Part shown: piece after piece, positions 59,443 through 64,000 of the stretch
Layout of the letters: the number at the start of each line of letters is the position of its first letter
How positions within the stretch are numbered: the stretch's first letter is position 1
Assembly: GCF_910596095.1 (NCBI RefSeq)
Contig: NC_056550.1
Coordinates: 21,944,001 to 22,008,000 of the forward strand
Length of the DNA stretch: 64,000 nt
Source of the DNA: Thunnus maccoyii
Lineage: Eukaryota > Chordata > Actinopteri > Scombriformes > Scombridae
Direction of reading: 5' to 3'
Made by a program: the position numbers and the translations under genes
The notes under the pieces: generated by a model
The model's input: only the letters and a program-made list of their open reading frames with translations
Told to the model about the DNA's origin: nothing
The model's database searches: none

Positions 59443-62099
59443 ATGCAAGGCGGTTTCTTTGTTGTGAAATAAACCTGTTAATCAGTTAAGTTAACCAAAT
59501 AATGACAAATGAGCAACATTTTCATTACAAATAAGTAAAAAAACACCTTAGTAACACATTATACCTAACGCTAGTTACATAGGTGCAGATTCCACAAACT
59601 CGCTCACAGGTACACTTGCCCAAGCATGCTTTGGCTTTAAAAACACAGAGGTTAAGAGGAGAAACTCACAGACACAAACACACACACACACACACTCAGT
59701 GAATCATTGTGCAATTGTGTAATTTGTATCTTGTGGTCTGGCTTCCGGACTCCACCCATGAGATTACGGACACTGAGAAACATATTTCAATTCAAATGTT
59801 TTAAGATGGAATATTTGATCTGTATTATATGTTTAAATTAGAATTGAAAGAATATTTTGAAGGATTTTAACAGGATTATCTTTTTTTTTTTTGATTCTTA
59901 CAGATCATGGGAAGTGTAACTGTGGGTTTTGCCAGTGTGATTCTGGATGGGAAGGAGAAAACTGTAACTGCACCACGCGCAAAGACACCTGCAGGACCAG
60001 CATGGGCGTGTGCAGCGGCCGTGGTAACTGTGAGTGTGGAGTGTGTCAGTGCACTCAGCCTGGTGCCTACGGAGCCACCTGTGAAAAATGCCCCACCTGT
60101 CCTGATTCCTGCACTATTAAAGAGTAAGTCCATCACCAAAGTGAACTGGGAGACATACATGAAAATGTAACTGATTTAACACAGGTGATTATGCAGAAAG
60201 TAAATTAAGTACACAAGTAAATGAATGCCAATTAGCAAGTGCGTCTGACAGATTATCGATCATCGCTTATCACAGGTTTAACAGCAACATGTTGTTATTA
60301 GCATGTTGTCTTCCTTGTCTGGCTAGATGCTGAAATGTTCATGTTTTAGACAGAAAAAAACAAACTGTTATGTCATTTCTGGACAAAAGCGTTGAACTGA
60401 CTGATTCACAGATCACCTCACCAACTAAACGACTGACCTTGCCATCCTCAGACCCTGCTGCTAAATCTACAGCAAAGAATTTGAAGCCATCTGACGTGGC
60501 TGGTCGCTCTCTGCAGTGCAAACACTGCTCCACCATGATATTCCCACATTCCAGGATAATAACAAACTGCTCCCACACACACAAATGGTTTAACAAACTC
60601 AAGTGTGGTTTCATTCACTGCAGAAAAAGGGCCAATGGTCCGCAGATATGAGCACTTCACAGGTTCATCATGATAAAGCTATACTCTTAAGGTGTTTCTG
60701 TTCTTTTGTCCCTGCCTTGCATATCGAATCGAACCACACACTGCCACTTTAGAGTATCAGTGGTGTATAGACTGTGTACTATACAAAGGTAACCGAATGG
60801 GACTCTGCTTGCAGGGCGTGTGTCGAGTGTCAACACTTCCAGAGAGGACAGTACATGAAAGACGAGAGCTGCAATAAAATCTGCAGAAATGAAATTAAAC
60901 TTGTGGATGAACTGGGTGAGAACCATTTCTAATCTCTTTGCTACGCACTGTGATCCTGACCTGTTGTGGTAATGTTTACTCTTGTTGTCCTGCTGCTGAT
61001 TATATGAGCTGAGTGCTCTTGATTGCAGTTGAAGCTTTGATACATGCATTGTAGTTCAAAAGTATTATATGCTGATGAATATTATATGTTTTGTAAAGAT
61101 TTATTATACCTTTAAATAATTTTATTATCCTGTTTCTTCTTCTTCTTACCACAGTTTTCCATGATAGCAATGCAGTGAACTGCTCCTACAAAGATGTGGA
61201 GGACTGCATTGTGCACTTCCAGTATTATGAAGATGATAGTGGCAAATCCATACTCTTTGTGGTAAAAGAGCCAGGTACTGTAAGAGTTTCTGTGCACGTA
61301 TGAGACCTGTTTAACCTGCCAGATAACTGAGTATTATAATTTAGGTACATTATTAGGACAGAGCGGTGTGTTCTTGATTGCTATTTCAGTCTGTGTCTGG
61401 CGGGCTACAGCAGCAGAGGAACAGTGTGTTCATATGTGTGGACACATCATCAGCCAGTTAACCACAGTTGCACTCTGCCACGTACCACAGAAACTCAGAT
61501 ATGCGCTGTAGTAATGATAAACCACAACGCAGTGTCTGCTACTGGACTTCAACACAAGTGGATGCTTCACTTCATGAGTGTACTTCACAGCTTAACATAC
61601 ATGAAAACTGAACAATAGGAATTAAATCTTTTTCTCTCTCACCCCTCCCTTCCTGTCTCTGTCTCTCGTCTCTCAGAGTGCCCTGAGGGTCCTGACACCT
61701 TGGTGGTGCTCATGGCGGTGGCCGGAGCCATTCTGTTACTGGGCCTGGTTGGCCTGCTCATTTGGAAACTGCTGGTCACCATCCACGACCGCAGAGAGTT
61801 TGCCAGGTTTGAGGAGGAAAGAGCCAAAGCCAAATGGGATACGGTGAGAAGTTAATTATATCACTGACAGCATACATTAACAGGCTCTCATTCTGGGATC
61901 AATGGAGCACTGCAAAATACAGTAATAGAATATGGCTGCCCTCTAAAGGTGAATGTCAAAACTGTACTTTAAAAAAGTTGAATATCAGTGTGAGATTGAA
62001 TGAAATAATAGTACCTCGTTTTTCATTTCTCAGGCTAACAATCCTCTGTATAAAGGAGCCACGTCTACCTTCACCAACGTAGCATACCGAGGCACCTAA
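50809..62099 (+). CDS. itgb3: Integrin beta-3
   Basis: Beta subunit of alphaIIb-beta3 (platelet/thrombocyte fibrinogen receptor) and alphaV-beta3. Exons: 50809-50872, 52076-52161, 52497-52701, 53207-53459, 53608-53770, 53888-54049, 54162-54257, 54348-54437, 54550-54684, 54757-55186, 59904-60123, 60815-60915, 61155-61274, 61677-61843 and 62034-62099. All are GT-AG and in phase, giving 785 residues (human 788). Domains in order: signal peptide; PSI domain ([14 protein letters not shown]); beta-I domain with [21 protein letters not shown] and [11 protein letters not shown]; cysteine-rich EGF repeats; tail domain; membrane helix; cytoplasmic tail with HDRREF, NPLY (talin) and NVAY (kindlin site; NITY in human). 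The ATG at 50809 has a strong Kozak context (GCCATGG); in-frame ATGs at 50779 and 50677 are weaker and precede the signal peptide. Which teleost duplicate (itgb3a or itgb3b) this is cannot be decided here. Confidence 0.96.
55498..56455. mobile_element. 958-bp TTAA-bounded DNA transposon relic in itgb3 intron 10
   Basis: The left end TTAAAAGTTCTTTATGTAA pairs with the reverse complement of the right end, TTAAAGGTTCTATATGTAA: 17 of 19 positions match. Both ends are TTAA. The interior has no transposase-like frame. It fits a non-autonomous, piggyBac-type element inserted in the intron. Confidence 0.65.
59409..59441. repeat. T33 homopolymer
   Basis: Thirty-three consecutive T residues in itgb3 intron 10. 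The true length is uncertain because long homopolymers are often miscounted. Confidence 0.9.
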
Positions 62100-64000
62100 A
62101 GACTGAACACAGTGAGAAAAACTCAGGGGTCAAAAAACAGAGAAGGAATGTAGCAACACAGAAATGGATGGGAAGAAGATCCTTTACACTGTCACGTGGC
62201 CGGCTACTGAGTAGTAGTTATTGCTGTCAACAACATAATGTAAGAATTGTACATATTGTAAACAAAACTGTTCATGTGAGTCACAGATGGTTGCCTTCTT
62301 TTAGGCTTTCAGCTAAATTCGTACTTTACTCTATGTCGTGTCTGTAGCGTTCTCTAATGCAATCAGATACAGTAGGAGTTCATTAACATAAGGAAAACTC
62401 ATTCACATTAAGGGAAGCTGCTTCTGTGTGAAAGCCTGTAACTTTTGTAATCTATCAGACAAGCTCTTTTACCACTTCAATATTTGTTGTTGAAGATATT
62501 TTCTATTTAAATTTTTTGCTCATGTTTTAAAATAGGAATCACCATGACCCGGTGGTAATAATAAATTGGTATAGAAAATATTTGAATGAATGGACTTTTG
62601 AAGTCATCTTCATTGTCTACGACCGTATTTAATATATAATTTACACCTAAGCCTTGTTTTAAGAGTGCCGCCTTTTTCATTCCCTTTTCATTTGACTGAA
62701 AAGAATGAACCACAGTTTATCGGTATACATGAAATGTGTACTATAGACATTTAATAACTTATTAAAACAAGCTTGAAACATAATCATGTACAATTCTGTT
62801 TCGTTTCCCTTTTTGTGGGGCAAAATACCATTTGTAATAATTTTGACAAGAATGTAATAATCTGTTGAGCAGTTGAAAAAAGAAGTAAGATGCATTAACT
62901 GCAGCCTTTAGGCTGACTTGGTTTACAATATTGTTTATTGTATAATGTTTTTGAAATGCATACCAGCAATGGCAACTTTATAATCGGTGTGATTGCTATA
63001 TTTTTTCATCCCTGCATTATTACCTGTTTTTGTGTTTGTTGAGCTTTTTTTTATTGTTTTTTTTGAATTGTATGAAAAAACAGCGATCTGTTTTACTTTT
63101 GCCAAAGTGTAAATTGCTGTAATTTGTTTCAATGTTCTACTGACCAGCACCGTGTTACACTGAAATGCCAGATCCTTTATTTGTGTATGTGAGCAGATTT
63201 TATTGCACATCAAATTATATTGGCCATAATGCCCTGTAATTGTTAATAACGAACTTGCTCTTTTGCAACCTCTATATAGGAGATAAGAGTGTGATGTGAG
63301 GTGTATTTTGGTTGCACATCTCTGATTCTGTCTCAGGACATGGCCTGCAAACTCACTGCTTACTTTTCTGTATTTGCACAGTTTTTTTTTTTTTTAAAGA
63401 CGCTCTGGTTTTACCTCTAGTTTGTTAAACAGAGGAAATGCATAAAGATTTATCTCACCCGACTTCACCAACTTTTGTGTGATACTTGACATTTGGGTTT
63501 CTTTTAACAAAACTGCTTTATTTAGATCAGACTTACAAAAGCCCAAACAACCAGGTTATTTGTAATTCATATTTCAGATCCAAAGCAATAACATCACAAT
63601 AAATACCACTTGTTAAAAAAAATTCCTCCTAATGACCATTAAACAATAGAGACCGAAGCCGAAGTATCAAAATTTAACAGAGTTTGTTTTCAACAGAGTT
63701 TTTTTTAACACACAGGATGAGGTTACAAAGAAAAAGGCTCCCAGAGGAACACTTATAACAGAGTTTTATACACCTCGAGTGGGCGTTGCAGTTCTTTTCT
63801 TAATCTATCAAAATACAGACTTACTGATAACGTCATGTCTGTTTTCAATTCTCCTGTCCAGGAGCCATCTTGCCCAACTGACCCCCAAATGACAACTCTC
63901 ACCCTGTCTCCGACAAATTTTAATTTCTACATCTTCCTCTTTACAAATAAGATGCTGAACTTCCTTTAACCGTAGCTGATGATTCTGCTGATGTTGCAGA
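62100..64000 (+). other. 3' UTR and downstream flank of itgb3
   Basis: AT-rich sequence after the stop codon with AATAAA at 62560-62565 and again at 63598-63603. The UTR may end at the first (about 0.5 kb) or the second (about 1.5 kb). No further gene was recognised before the window ends. Confidence 0.5.

Larger units (their letters stand above)
55187..59903. other. Large itgb3 intron 10
   Basis: This 4.7-kb intron separates the first EGF-repeat exon from the next. It contains the 958-bp inverted-repeat element (55498-56455), a T33 tract at 59409-59441, CA runs near 59676-59696, and otherwise AT-rich DNA without recognisable exons. Confidence 0.7.

Overview
The window is vertebrate nuclear DNA from a ray-finned (teleost) fish, probably a percomorph. 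It holds multi-exon genes with GT-AG introns, long AT-rich non-coding stretches, abundant dinucleotide and tetranucleotide microsatellites, and small TTAA-bounded DNA-transposon relics. There are no operons, phage, CRISPR arrays or other prokaryotic features. Exon models were built by hand, matching splice sites and codon phase to remembered family sequences; no search was run.

Layout. Positions 1-1191 hold a possible terminal acidic exon of an upstream plus-strand gene; ppp1r1b is a weak suggestion based mainly on mammalian gene order. Positions 7291-13803 (+) are stard3, a late-endosomal cholesterol transfer protein, in 14 coding exons and 450 codons. Positions 17944-20080 (+) are a melanoregulin-like gene, 5 exons and 244 aa. 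Positions 23535-24336 (+) are tcap (telethonin), 2 exons and 180 aa. Positions 28603-31541 (-) are a small four-exon gene matching PRR29 (DUF4587 family), 143 aa, easily missed because every exon is under 150 bases. Positions 31542-43022 are a gene-poor stretch with a broken LINE end. Positions 43023-43358 (-) are single-exon rprml (reprimo-like), 111 aa. Positions 50809-62099 (+) are itgb3 (integrin beta-3), 15 coding exons and 785 aa, complete from signal peptide to the NPLY and NVAY cytoplasmic motifs.

The order joins pieces that in human lie apart on chromosome 17: STARD3-TCAP (17q12), RPRML and ITGB3 (17q21.32) and PRR29 (17q23). An mreg-like gene sits inside the STARD3-TCAP pair. PNMT, PGAP3 and ERBB2, which follow TCAP in mammals, were not seen here. 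The genes are independent transcription units with unrelated roles: lipid transfer at membrane contacts, organelle transport, the sarcomere Z-disc, cell-cycle arrest and cell adhesion.

No undescribed multi-gene system was found. The most useful observations are the hidden prr29-like gene, the TG repeat beside an mreg-like splice acceptor, the altered ligand-specificity loop in integrin beta-3, the rearranged gene order, and three TTAA-bounded inverted-repeat elements.
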